Below, in pieces: positions 1 through 10,744 of a DNA stretch of 64,000 bases. Both the position numbers and the translations under genes were made by a program. Numbering within the stretch: the stretch's first letter is position 1; the number at the start of each line of letters is the position of its first letter. The notes under the pieces are model-generated. The model was not told the origin of the DNA. It worked only from the letters and a program-made list of their open reading frames with translations, and did not search any database. The stretch comes from Craterostigma plantagineum (lineage: Eukaryota; Streptophyta; Magnoliopsida; Lamiales; Linderniaceae), in the NCBI GenBank assembly GCA_027422505.1, contig JAPQWV010000663.1, forward strand, positions 240,001 through 304,000, written 5' to 3'.

Positions 1-1199
1 GATAAAATGTCCGAGCGATTGTGTTCCTCGGATGTATCGTAAAATCCTCTTGATCGCTTTGTGATGTGACTATCTCGGTTCTTTCATATAGCGGCTAACA
101 ACTCCAACGCTGTAAGCGATATCAGATCTCGTGCAGGTCAAGTATCGCAGACTGCCCACGAGACATCAATAATCGTTCGCATTCACTCATTGTCCTCCCT
201 CAAACTTGGACAGTTTTGTTCCAAGTTCCATAGATGTCGCTACGGGGTTGCTCTCCTCCATTTTATTTTTCTTCAATATATCCTTCGCATGCGCTTCTTG
301 CGACACAGAAATTCTCGTGCTTCTTTGCTCGACCTCAAGACCGAGAAAGTATTTCATCAGTCCCAAGACTGTCATCTCGAATTCCTTCATCATCGCCTTC
401 TTGAAGTCGTTGACTATTTTCTCACTACTTCCCATAAGGTCATCAACATAGAGTGTGAATATGGTCATTTCCTTTCCTTCCCGTTTGACGTAGAGGGCGT
501 GCTCGAACGAACAATGCTCGAACTTGTTCCTTTTGAAATATCCGTCGATCGGGGTGTTCCATGCTCGAGGCACTTGCTTTATCCCGTAAAGCGCCTTTTT
601 TAATTTCAGTACTTTGCCTTCTTTTCTAGATTTTAACTATCTCGGGTGCTGCTCCACGTAGACTTCTTCCTCGAGTTCCCCATTCAGAAAAGCGGACCTC
701 ACGTCCATCTGGTAGATTGGCCAGTTGAGTTGTGCAGCTTGAGCCAGGAGCAAACGGATTGTCTCCATTCTTGAAACGGGAGCAAAAACTTTGTCATAAG
801 CTATTCCCGCTTGTTATCGATAGCCCTTCGCCACCAATCCCGCCTTGTAACGTTCAACTTCTCCTTGAGCAATTATATTCTTTTTACAAACCCATTTGAC
901 TCCAGTGTGTTTATGCCTGTTTGGCAACTCCACAAGTTTCCATGTGTCTTCTTTTCAATCGCCTTTGTTTCCTCGTCCATCACCGTTGTCCATCTCTTGT
1001 CTCTCACGGCTTCTTCGAAGCTAATTTGTTTCGAATCGGCCAGCAAGCAGACTAAATGAACCACATCGATTGTCTCGTACAGGTACTGCATACTTCGTAT
1101 CTTGGGTTGTCTTGGTTCATCCTCCTCGTTTATTTCTTGAGATGGAGCCGGGACGGATGGTGCAACTAAGTTGTTCTCCCTCCGTTGTATTTTGTTCAT
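1..1199 (-). pseudogene. copia reverse transcriptase and start of RNase H, broken
   Basis: The stretch 187-573 encodes the palm of a copia reverse transcriptase, with the catalytic YVDDL box near residues 42-46 followed by FLGLEV. The DNA at 1-186 continues in shifted frames into the conserved copia segment for LRYLTCTR.DIAYSVGVVSRYM and the start of RNase H. The stretch 873-1199 carries the linker from integrase to RT (EEDEPRQPK, then the RT N-terminus with WTTVMDEE). Several frame changes separate the pieces, so no functional polymerase can be made. Family assignment is firm; lineage within copia was not determined. Confidence 0.85.
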
Positions 1200-1243
1200 C
1201 GTTCTAGTTTCACGAATTTTCTTCGTCTACTCGAACATCTCGA

Positions 1244-2118
1244 CTAACTACCACCTTTTATATTTGGATCATACAGTCGATACGCCTTCGTCTTCTCATC
1301 GTACCCGATGAACACAAGCTTTTTGCTTTTATCATTAAGCTCGGTCCTCTTCTGATCCGGCAAATGTGCATACGCCACGCTTCCAAATATTTTGAGGTGT
1401 GCTACGTTCGGTTTTTGGCCATTCCATGCTTCTTGTGGTGTTCGATTTCCGAGGTTGTGATGTGGACATTGGTTTTGAATATATACAGCACATGGTACTG
1501 CTTCGGCCCAGAATTCCTTTGGCATATCCTTGCTTTTTAACATTGACCGAACCATGTCGAGAATGGTTCGGTTCTTTCTTTCAGCTACGCCGTTCTGTTG
1601 TGGGGAGTAAGGTGGGGTGAGGAACCTCCTGACGCCTTGATCTTTGCGAAAGTAGCGAAAGCACCTGACACGTATTCACCATCTCTATCTGATCGGAGCA
1701 TCTTGAGCTTGACATTTGAGCTGGCCGCCTTCTCGACCATAGCCTTGTAAATATTTTTCTTGAATCGCCTTCAGGTTGAGTCTGAACATTCCGTTCCTTT
1801 CCATCTCTGCCCGTGCGATCGTTCTTCCGTCATTGTTTCTTAGTTGTAATGAGCGGTCTTCATGAACACTGAACATCCTTTTTCAAGCAACTACCCCATG
1901 CTTAAGATGTTCGTCTTCAAGTCCGGTACGAAATAGACGTCCTCGACCGATCCTTGTTTGCCATGATTTTGAGAGAAATAATTTTTTCCTCGGCCTTTGA
2001 CTTCTATCTTCGATGCATCTCCAAAAGACATGTGGCCATCATCGATCTTCTTCATATCCGTGAAGGGATGTTTCTGCCTGCTCACATGATTGCTAGTACC
2101 GGCGTCAAGATACCGCAC
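1244..2118 (-). pseudogene. copia protease and integrase, broken and internally deleted
   Basis: Residues near 2075-2118 show a copia aspartic protease with the altered active site LDAGTSNH, where the family usually has LDSGASNH or LDSGCSNH. It is followed by the usual DVYFVPDLKTNILSMG. The region 1685-1876 carries the pre-integrase segment (SVHEDRSLQLRN), and 1244-1640 carries the C-terminal half of the integrase core (SDRDGEYVSGAF, then PPYSPQQNGVAERKNRT). The HHCC zinc finger and the first catalytic Asp expected between them are absent, so there is an internal deletion near 1745-1755. Frames shift several times. Confidence 0.82.
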
Positions 2119-2229
2119 AGTTCCCTGTCCGGAGTTGTATCCTCGAGCGCCATTAAGAGAGCGCCTTCATCTTTTGGCTCTTCTTGTGTGACTAGATTCG
2201 CATTTTCGGCCACCTTCTTTTTGGACCAA

Positions 2230-3086
2230 CAGCTTTTTGTGAAATGTCCGAACTTCCGGTAGTTGTAGCATTCAACGCTAGTTCGATTCAAGCCACCACC
2301 TCGTCCTTGAGCTCGACCTTGTCCTCTCCAAATTTGATTGTTCGTTCGTCGTTGTTCCTGATTGTATCGTCGTCCTCGTCCTGAGTTTTGGGCGAAACCT
2401 CATCCTCGTTGACCTCGTCCTCAGCCGTGATGCGTATATAGCATTTTGTCCTCTTTAAGATATAATTTCGTCTGTAGGGCCTCGTCCAGCGATTCCAGCT
2501 TCTTCTTTTTCTTCTGTTGCTCGTGAGTTTCGAGCGAACCGGAGAGTTCGTCGACCGTCATTTCTTCGAGATTTTCGGATTCTTCAATTGCACATACCAA
2601 GTTCTCGTACTCGTCCGTCAGAGAGCAGAGAATTCTCTCGACGACCCGGGCTTCCGTTAGGGCCTCACCGTTTCTCTTCAACTGATACGAGTGGTTTGTA
2701 CAATTGTTACATAATCGGACTCGCCGTCGCTGTTCTTCATTCTCGTCATTTTGAATTCGCCACGAAGAGTTTGCAGCCGTATTGTTTTACTCAGTCGGCG
2801 CCTTTGTACGCTAATTCCAGTTTCCCCATGCTTCCTTCGAATTCTACGTCGTTGATTTTTTCGAATTCGGCATCGTCTAGGCCATTGTATATGATGGTGA
2901 CCGCGGCGTCATTTAATTTCGAGAATCGTCCAACGCCTTCACCTGGACCGCTATGTACGCGTTCGTTTTTTCGGGTTCGGTGTACCCGTCTTTAACGATA
3001 TTCCATACGCTTTGCGAGCCGAACAATGCTTTTATCCGAATGCTCCAATTATCATAGTCGAATTTTGTGAGGTGCGGGACGGGCAT
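2230..3086 (-). pseudogene. copia Gag, broken
   Basis: The start is placed at the ATG at 3086-3084, 16 bases inside the primer-binding site. It is followed by the typical copia Gag opening KFDYDNWSIRIKALFGSQ. The stretch 2421-2681 encodes the UBN2-type Gag middle (RILCSLTDEYENLV), and 2230-2291 encodes a CCHC zinc knuckle that has lost its second cysteine (CYNYRKFGHFTKSC). Gag forms the virus-like particle and packages the element RNA. The reading frame is interrupted, so this is a relic. Confidence 0.82.
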
Positions 3087-3101
3087 GCTACCGAACCATA
3101 T

Positions 3102-3113
3102 GGCTCTGATACA
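3102..3113 (-). other. primer-binding site (initiator tRNA-Met type)
   Basis: On the minus strand this reads TGTATCAGAGCC. It differs by a lost or altered base from the plant copia site TGGTATCAGAGCC, which pairs with the 3' end of initiator methionine tRNA. It lies between the LTR end (CAACA on the minus strand) and the gag ATG, which fixes the element orientation. Confidence 0.8.
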
Positions 3114-3117
3114 AATT

Positions 3118-3500
3118 TGTTGTTTCTTTAAAAAGATTTATGAGGTGCTGAATAAGTATGTGTTCGTGAGTGGACTGTGTGTGGTGGCAACAAGTGAAGA
3201 AAATAATACTTTGCTTTCTCATGCAAACTCTTCTTTTTTTCTCTATCGATAATACATGCACGCTCACAGCTTTTTCTCTCTATCTCTTTATAACACTTGG
3301 ACGTATGTTATTTATAATATAATATAATCTAACCAAATAAAGACAAGTGAAGTAAGAAAGTCAAGCAAATCTTTTTCTTTTGTTTTTCCTTGATCGGATC
3401 TTCCTTGGAAGATTTTCTTCATGAGCATGAACCTTTTTCGGTGGAGCAGACTTTTGTTGTTTTTGTTTTCTTCCTCAGGTTTTCCTTCCAAAATATCTGG
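3118..3500 (-). repeat. 5' LTR of the left-edge copia element (outer end unresolved)
   Basis: The inner end is clear. On the plus strand it begins TGTTG at 3118, the complement of the canonical CAACA terminus next to the primer-binding site. The LTR contains AT-rich TATA-like sequence around 3308-3330. No second LTR is in the window, so the outer end near 3490-3500 is only approximate. Confidence 0.55.
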
Positions 3501-4940
3501 CTATTTAGATTAATTATCAGCACTTTATTCGCTGATTTCTCGCATTTCCGAACGTAGTACTAGGATGTTCTCTTTCGCTTTCGCCACGCGAGATAGCCCT
3601 GTAAAAAATTCGAACAAACTCCGACTAATGGCTAGCAACGACGTTTTTAGTCCTCGATGTTGGCACATGAACGTTGTTTATCCCCCCCCCACCCCACACC
3701 CATAATATTCCGAGATGTTACTTTTAGTGACTAATGTTATCGTTTTTTGGAAATTTTTTGTCCTCCGATTAATTAAATCGTTAATTTAGACGGAATCTAA
3801 CATTTGAGAGAACATTGATTCATTAATTCGACGAAAAACATCTAACTCATCCTTTTATTCGACCTAAACGCATGTGACGATCATTACGTATCACATTTAG
3901 GAAATGATTGACACCTTGAAGCCAAGTAAAATGTAATAACCTCATGTGCGTAAGTTAAGAAGAATATGAGTTATAAGGCTTTAAGTCGTTTTCCATTAAA
4001 ATACCGTAAACTCTTATTACATGAAATGGAACAAGCTCCGAGTGCATTTGATACAAATATTTGGGTTAGGAAAAGAAAAGGATATGCATGAAAGTACAGC
4101 GCTCGAACTGCACACTATCATTCTTGTTAAGATGCTAATTTGTTTTTTGGTGTGGTTTCCACACATGAATTTCCCACACAGAAAGCGCAACCTAACCGAA
4201 TTGTCCAATCACTGCTAATCGTCGGGCGAATCGGAATTGAGATTCAAATAGCTTGCGGGCTCCTTATTGTTGGGTTTATACTCAATAACGTTCTTTCGAG
4301 GTGCTTTGTCTCCCTTTTTATAGGCGTCTATAACTTCGTCACGGTCGCGAAAGTAGTGGAGGGCCATTCGAGCTCTCTTAAAGGAAGAGGAAAACTCGTC
4401 CACTTCTTATAAAAACTAACTTGGTACAAATCAATTTTAGACGTTGTTAAAACTACCTTGGTACAAATCAATTTAATACGTAATCAAGTTCATCGTTGTA
4501 GAAGGCCAACAAAAATTCCAAATAAATTTGATGGATCAATATTCAAATCAAACATTATCTTATATGTTGCCCTTCCATTATTTACGCGTAATGATTCATT
4601 CTTCATTTCTAACAATCTCTATGGAATATGGCTGGAAAAAGCCTAAAATAGGTAGTCTTAATTTATACATGTTGTAATGTATTAGATGGGTGATAGAATG
4701 TGTCTCTACAGTTCATCGTCAAATCTTGTTAAGGTAAGAGAGGTCCTATGACAACGGGACCCACTGTCACCGATGCTATTTGTATTAGTCATGAAGCTTG
4801 TTAGCTTATGCTTATGCAAAGCCAGTACGCAAGCTGTTAGTCGTAGTTTAAGATGAGAATAAGTCAATCTAGGCTTTGTGATAGTGTCATTGTTTAGGTT
4901 ACAACATGTTTTGATACATAATTTGAAGTACTGGCTTAAC
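3501..4940. other. no recognisable gene; possible exon fragment at 4215-4403
   Basis: This stretch is AT-rich, with a C-rich run at 3681-3701. The only ORF with protein-like composition is minus-strand 4215-4403 (62 codons ending SYLNLNSDSPDD). It is rich in charged residues and contains RMALHYFRDRDEVIDAYKKG. I do not recognise a family. It could be a terminal exon of a lost gene or chance. Nothing else was supported. Confidence 0.3.
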
Positions 4941-6377
4941 TGGTAATAAAATAAAACGAATACTAACGAACTATCCTACGCTCAACTGGAAAGTGTACCT
5001 ATCGAAATAATATAGACGTAGCAAATATTCGAGTATTGAATTCCAAGAGAACTATGTACTTTAGAAAATCGTCGTTTAAATATCCTAGTAAATATTTTTG
5101 TTGTTGAAACAAACAATACTTAGAAAATACAAGTTAATTAAATAGTACGGGGAAGAAATCCTTATTGAAACAAACGTAATTGAGACTTCGAATCCCCCTA
5201 GCTCGACCAAAACAAATATCAAGTGTACATAAGCAACTTTATCATTAGACCGTGGAGATTCCTACTACACCTTACCATACAATAAACGTAAACAACTAAT
5301 CAACGAATTGAATAGTTGGGCAAGCTTCCCTAACTACTTAACAAAAGATCGCATTAACAACATGGTGAATCCCACTATTAGATTTGACTCTAATCCGGCG
5401 GGGTAGTTCAACCTATCTCTAACGATGAGTTTACTCCGCTCGTTTAGGAGTGGTCTAATCGTTCGCCCCTTTCTCGAGCGTAGCGTACAATTTCCTGGAC
5501 TACTTTAACTTAAATACATAGACATGACCAAGCTAATTTGATAATTCCAATCACATGGACATAATCAAATCATATGCTTCATAAACGAGTCACAACAACA
5601 ACAAAACATCAGATACACGTAAACATACGATCGATCTCGCTAAGGTTCATCTAATCTCAAATAAAATAGATTTAGCTACTCATTATCATCACAATGAAGA
5701 ACACAATTAACATGGTCTCGTATGTGTTGTGTGAGATATTTCATTTGACAAATGTGGCAAAGCCTTGACTTTAACATGGTCATGGAAACGTTCACGGCCT
5801 TGATTATGCATCTTCACGGCCGCAACATAAAACCTGAAGAAAAAAACGTCTTTGCCCGTGTTCACGGCTTCGATAGCCACCATTCACGGTCGTGAAGCGT
5901 TCGGGGCTTAGCAAATGGCTTTCGGCCATTATTCATGGCCTCTTGCACCTTCTTTCACGGCCATGAAGTGCCCGTCAAGGCTAGGTTGGCTAGTGTTCAC
6001 GACCGTGACATAATCGGGCAAGAAAATGGCTCCTAGATGGTTTCACGGCCTCTTGCAAAGCATCCACGACCGTGACGTTTTTTCCTGCAAAATAGCAGCA
6101 CGTTCAGAAATTCATATCTCCCAATCTCGACCTCGGATTGAAAATCCCGCGGTCAGAACCTTGATTAACGAGTCTTTTATCTATCTATGGTTAAAATTTC
6201 AGGTCCATCAGATATCGTTTACCTCGTGATCATTGAGAAATACGAAACTGCCGCAAAACTATGGTAAAGCGTTGATTTTGTTGTAAAACCATATTATTGT
6301 GCAGAAGTTCAAAACGACTTCACTTATCATGCCGGCTTAAATTTGACAAATATAAACGTAAAAAATTACGTCTATCA
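4941..6377 (-). repeat. 3' LTR of the Athila-type element
   Basis: Begins TGGTAATAAAATAAAAC and ends ACGTCTATCA on the plus strand. It aligns throughout with 13420-14994 but is about 140 bases shorter. A cluster of TTCACGGCC / GGCCGTGAA motifs lies at about 5791-6077. The inner edge is followed by a purine-rich tract on the minus strand at 6378-6392. Confidence 0.88.
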
Positions 6378-6392
6378 CATCTCCCCGCACTT
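6378..6392 (-). other. polypurine tract of the Athila-type element
   Basis: On the minus strand this reads AAGTGCGGGGAGATG, immediately before the LTR start TGATAGACG. It is the expected primer for plus-strand DNA synthesis. The following motif, on the plus strand GCATTTGCTTGTCCTCAAGC, is common downstream of Athila/Tat pol genes. Confidence 0.75.
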
Positions 6393-7026
6393 AAGCATTT
6401 GCTTGTCCTCAAGCAAAAAATACAAACGACATATAAAAAGATAAAATCATGCAACGTATCAATCAAGAACGAAAATCACGTAGGAGATAATGCAAGTAAA
6501 GTCGGAAGGCATATTCGAAATCAACAACTAACCACATGACTTCCTTAAGAATACCTATTACGATCCGCACCTCACAAAGATTCACTCAAATCACTAAGTA
6601 TATGTATGGGTTAAGATGTCGGTGATATCTCTCGGGTCATGCACTAATACAATCCCTACCATAAGCTTGCAATTGATTCGTAAATCTACTACCTTTAATG
6701 ATTAAGCGTGAATCGGAAGGTCCTTACCAGGTAATAAAATGGCTGAGATATATATGTAAGAAATGTAAGGAATAAGCTTAATAAGGATATAGTTGTAGTC
6801 GTATTGGAATCATGCCATCATCTCGATTGCGCCAAAAATCATTTGTTCTTGCTCATTACTTCCGTTCTTTTGTATTCGTCGTTATTTACCAAGCCCTTCT
6901 TCTTTCCAACTCGATCTAGGAAATAGGTAATACGGTTTTTGGGAGTGAAAGATTATCGAAAGAATTAGTCGATATATATAATTTCTCTCTTTTCTTGTTC
7001 TGTTTTCCGTTCTTCTTCTTCTTCTT

Positions 7027-7078
<52 letters not shown>

Positions 7079-7956
7079 GTATTTCTTCTTTTCTTTTTTT
7101 TTCAACATCAACTCGGAAATTTAGTATGGGTTGCGCTTCTTAAGTCCAGCGTTCAACCTCCACTCCTACTATCACTCCAATGGGTTTATGTCTGAAGGCT
7201 TAATCAAGGTCGGCAATTGTAATCCGGTTTCACAAATAAAGGCTAAGGCTCAAAGTGGCTAGCTACGGGGGCCAATCGTGGTTGGCTACTTTGGCTAATG
7301 GATTGAATTCCTAATGCCTCCCTCATTTTAACAAATCGCACTTAAAGTAGTTTCAACACGCAATACACAAGCAAGTTCTGAAGAGAATAAACTAAGCATG
7401 ATTCACACAAGCAAAGAAATGAGCAAAAAGCTCGTAGGCTTAAAAATCTCACAAAAATAGGGTTATATGTACGAATTTCTCAGGTATCGCCAAGTTAATC
7501 ATGTAAGAAAGAGGTCAACACGCATATGTATTCTAATTACTCACACAATTTCTACCATGATCCTTTGATCGATAAGAAACACAATTTTTGAAAAACTTCC
7601 GTGCCAATTTTTGAAAATTTTATACCAAAAAATCAAGTCATGCACATATAAGATGTTCGCATCAATTTCACAGAAATTCCCTTCCCACACTTAAGATTTA
7701 CGTTGCCCTCAACGTAACAATTATGTAGCACAAGGAATAGGAAATAAATAGATAAGCGAACTTCCTTGAATAGTCCGATGTGCATGCTTTGTATCGCGCC
7801 TCCCCACACTTGATATTTTGTATTTCCTGCGATCATCAAAAACAGAATCATAAAAAAAAATACGGATAGAAATAAAGAAGAAACAGAGGATAGGCTTGGG
7901 GTGCCTCCCAAGTAGCGCTTTCTTTAATATCTTTTAGCTAGACATAGTTTGGTGGT
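6393..7956. other. Athila 3' internal region without a clear coding gene
   Basis: This lies between integrase and the 3' LTR, where Athila elements may carry an env-like ORF. No env-like or membrane protein could be recognised. The stretch holds a TC microsatellite (7031-7076) and two further copies of the AAGTGTGGG motif on the minus strand at 7684-7692 and 7801-7811. The short ORFs here, such as plus-strand 6995-7195, are products of low-complexity sequence. Confidence 0.6.
7031..7076. repeat. (TC)n microsatellite
   Basis: About 22-23 uninterrupted TC dinucleotides follow a CTT-rich tract, inside the 3' internal region of the Athila-type element. It produces a spurious polyserine/polyleucine ORF on the plus strand. 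Confidence 0.97.
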
Positions 7957-8960
7957 TCAGCTCTGGGTAGTGTTGAGGAGGTGGATCGTGTCCTTCCCGA
8001 GCGCCTCAATGTCACCGCCATAATAATGCTTGAGACGTTGCCCATTCACCTTGAAGGTCCCTCTTTCTGGTTGTGTGATCTCGACTGTGCCGTATGGAAA
8101 TACTCGAGTTACCTTGAAGGCACCAGACCATTGTGACTTCAACTTGCCTGGAAATAGGCGTAGTCGAGAGTTATAGAGCAAGCATGGCGCCCACGTGAAA
8201 TTCCCGTCGCTGGATTTTTTTATCATGGTACATCTTGGTGCATTCCTTGTAGATCCGCATATTATCATACGCCATTCATCGACTCTCATTAATTTGAAAG
8301 TTTCTCTTTTTGCCTGCAAGCGCTCAATCGAAATTTAGTTCCTCAAAGCTCAATATGCCTTATGCTCAAGCTCGATGGGTGAATGACAAGATTTCCATAA
8401 ACGAAGCGAAAAGGTGTTGATCCTAGGCGTCTTATACGCTGTTCTATAGGCCCACAATGCGTCGTTTAGCTTGTTTGACCAAACACTTCGGTGCCCCTCG
8501 ACGATTTTCTCTAAAATTTGCTTCAATTCCCGATTCGCGACTTCCACTTGGCCGCTTGTTTGAGGGTGGTACGGAGTGGTATCACTATGCTTAACGCCGT
8601 ATCTAGAGCGTCATAGAAAACTGAGTGTTACAAAAGTGAGTACCTTTTTCGCTAATAATGCAACGAGGCAAATCAAATCGTGCAAACAACGTTTTAAGAA
8701 TTAACGACAACCGTAGCATCATTATTGGCAGTGCTTGCGCCTCTACCCATTAGGTACGTAATTAACCGCAACTAGGATATATCGATTAGTAAACAAAGTA
8801 GGAAAAGGTCCCATCAAACCAATGCCCCAAACATCAAATACTCGCATACTAGAATAAAGTTCTGCGGTATTTCATTGCGCTTAGAACCTGTCCGTTGGCA
8901 TCTCTCGCACATGTCGACATACCTTTGAGCGTCCTTGAAGATTGAATGCCAATAGAAATC
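7957..8960 (-). pseudogene. Athila-type integrase, broken
   Basis: The zinc-binding region is recognisable at about 8885-8960 (minus-strand FYWHSIFKDAQRYVDMCERC). The core C-terminus is at 8350-8547, with [13 protein letters not shown] and [13 protein letters not shown]. The C-terminal domain is at 7957-8319, with LLYNSRLRLFPGKLKS.WSG and FKVNGQRLKHYYGG. These phrases are characteristic of the Athila branch of Ty3/gypsy. The pieces lie in different frames with stops, and the catalytic Asp residues were not located in an open frame. The protein would insert element cDNA into the nuclear genome; this copy cannot. Confidence 0.85.
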
Positions 8961-9030
8961 ATATTCGAGTACCTTATGGGCTATTCGATTCCCCCATAGT
9001 GGCCTCCGGCCGGTCCGGTGTGACAGTGGT

Positions 9031-9844
9031 CTAAGGTCTTGATCGTTTCGGGAAATGACACGTATCGTCTGACCATCTTATCGGCACAAGTCCTAAACAA
9101 GTATGGATCATCCCAAAAGTAAACATCAAGTCCGAGAAGAATTTCTTCTTCTGTTGGCTTGAGTATTCCTTTGGTATGATCCTTGCCACGAGATAGTTAG
9201 CAATATCAGCATACCAAGGAATATTATCGTTTACCTCACGTATGGCATAAAAATGCTCGTCAGGGAAGTGGTCCCTGATGTTATCCTCGTCCGTCTTTTC
9301 GTAATGTGAATTCTCCAATCTCGATAAGTGATCGGCTGCAAAATTTTTAGTCCCCTTTTGGTCTCGAATTTCCACGTCAAATTCTTGAAGTAGTAGGATC
9401 TATCGGATTAGTCTTGGCATTGCATCGGGTTTGATGAGGAGGTGCTCGAGGGCCGAGTGATCCGTGTATACAATGACCTTGGAAAGGATGAGGTAGGTGC
9501 GAAACTTGTCGAGCGCGAACACGACCTCAAGCAACTCCTTTTCAGTTGTAGTGTAATTCGCTTGTGCCTCGTTCAAAGTCTTGCTCGCGTAGTATATCGG
9601 CTGAAAGTGCTTGTCCCGCCGCTGCCCCTACTGCAAAATCACCAGCATAGAACATGAGTTCAAAAGGTGGACCCAAATCGGGAGCTACCATGATAGGAGC
9701 ATTAATAAGCTTTTCCTTAAGTGTCGAAAATGCATGCATGCACTCGGATGTAAACTCATATGGCACGTCTTTCTCAAGTAATCGGGTTAAATGTCTAGCA
9801 ATTTTAGGAAAGTCCTTAAATAAATCTAAGATAAAAACCCACAT
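9031..9844 (-). pseudogene. Athila-type RNase H and tether to integrase, broken
   Basis: The stretch 9542-9844 continues the RT thumb (KDFPKIARHLTRLLEKDVPYEF) into RNase H. The first catalytic motif there is degraded (FYAGDFAVGAA, where the family has CDASDYAVGA). The stretch 9031-9375 has the RNase H end (EIRDQKGTKNFAADHLSRLEN) and the PWYADIANYLV segment that precedes the integrase zinc finger. RNase H would remove RNA from the RNA-DNA hybrid during replication. Frame breaks lie between 9375 and 9542. Confidence 0.84.
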
Positions 9845-9945
9845 GTCCTAGGAAACTTCTAATTGCTTTTACTGACTAGGGTGGTGTTAAACGCTCGATC
9901 GTCTCAATTTTAGCCTTAACTACCTCAACCGCCTTCGACGAAATC

Positions 9946-10728
9946 TTATGACCTAACACGATCCCCTCTCTCAACCATAAAATGACATTTCTCCCAATTC
10001 AACACAAGATTTGTGTCCTCGCATCGCGTAAGCACAACCTTAAGGTTAGAGGGACATACCTCAAACGTGTTACCAAAAACTGAGAAATCATCCATGAATA
10101 CCTCCATTATGTCTCCTACTAGCTTGTCGAAAATGGCCATCATACACCGCTGAAAAGTGGCCAGAGCGTTGCATAGTCCAAAGGGCATCCGTCGGTATGC
10201 GAATGTCCCGAACGGGCATGTAAAGGTAGTCTTTTGTTTGATCCTCGGGCACAAAGGGAAACTGCAAATACCAGAAAGACCATAAAAAAAGCAATCAAAA
10301 TCATGACCATATAAACGTTCAAGCATTTGATCAATAAAGGTTAAAGGGAAATGATCCTTTTGCATCGCATCGTTTAACTTTTGATATTCGATGCAAATGC
10401 GCCATCCCGTGACGGTCCTCATCGGAATTAACTCATTCTTCTCATTGGGCACTACGGTTATTCCTCCCTTCTTCAGTACCACTTGAACTGGGCTTACCCA
10501 CTTGCTATCCGAGATCGGATATATGACACCCGCATCGAGCAACTTAATCACCTCGGCCTTTACGACTTCTTTCATGTTCGGATTCAATCGCCTTTGGGGC
10601 TGCACCACTGGTTTGTAATCGTCCTCCTTGAGGATCTTATGCATGCAAAAGCTTCGGCTGATTCCTCGAATGTCTGAGATCTTCCATGCAAGCATTTTCT
10701 TGTGTTCTCTTAGTACGTCCAAGAGCAT
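9946..10728 (-). pseudogene. Athila-type reverse transcriptase (260-codon open stretch)
   Basis: This is the best preserved part of the element. It has QPQRRLNPNMKEVVKAEVIK near the start, then KLLDAGVIYPISDSKWVSPV, TGWRICIEYQKLNDA, MPFGLCNALATFQRCM and the catalytic FMDDFSVFG, where Athila elements usually have YMDDFSVFG. The fingers-palm junction after DCFFYGLSG is altered relative to the expected LDGYSGY. The stretch is open for 260 codons but is cut off from RNase H by a stop, so this copy is inactive. Confidence 0.88.
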
Positions 10729-10744
10729 GCTTTCTGCTCCTCCT

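Larger units (their letters stand above)
1..3500 (-). mobile_element. Ty1/copia LTR retrotransposon, degenerate, 3' part outside window
   Basis: Reading the minus strand from about 3500 down to 1 gives 5' LTR, primer-binding site, gag, protease, integrase, reverse transcriptase and the start of RNase H. This order, with integrase before RT, is diagnostic of Ty1/copia. All coding parts are broken by stops and frameshifts. The element runs off the left edge of the window, so its 3' LTR and target duplication cannot be seen. The outer (right) edge of the 5' LTR was not resolved; about 3490-3500 is a guess. It is an old, non-functional copy. Confidence 0.88.

Noticed and set aside
6995..7195. 66-codon ORF with polyserine/leucine stretch
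   Set aside because: Produced by the TC microsatellite at 7031-7076.
6393..7956. Env-like gene in the Athila element
   Set aside because: No membrane segments, signal peptide or conserved env-like ORF could be seen; only short interrupted frames remain.
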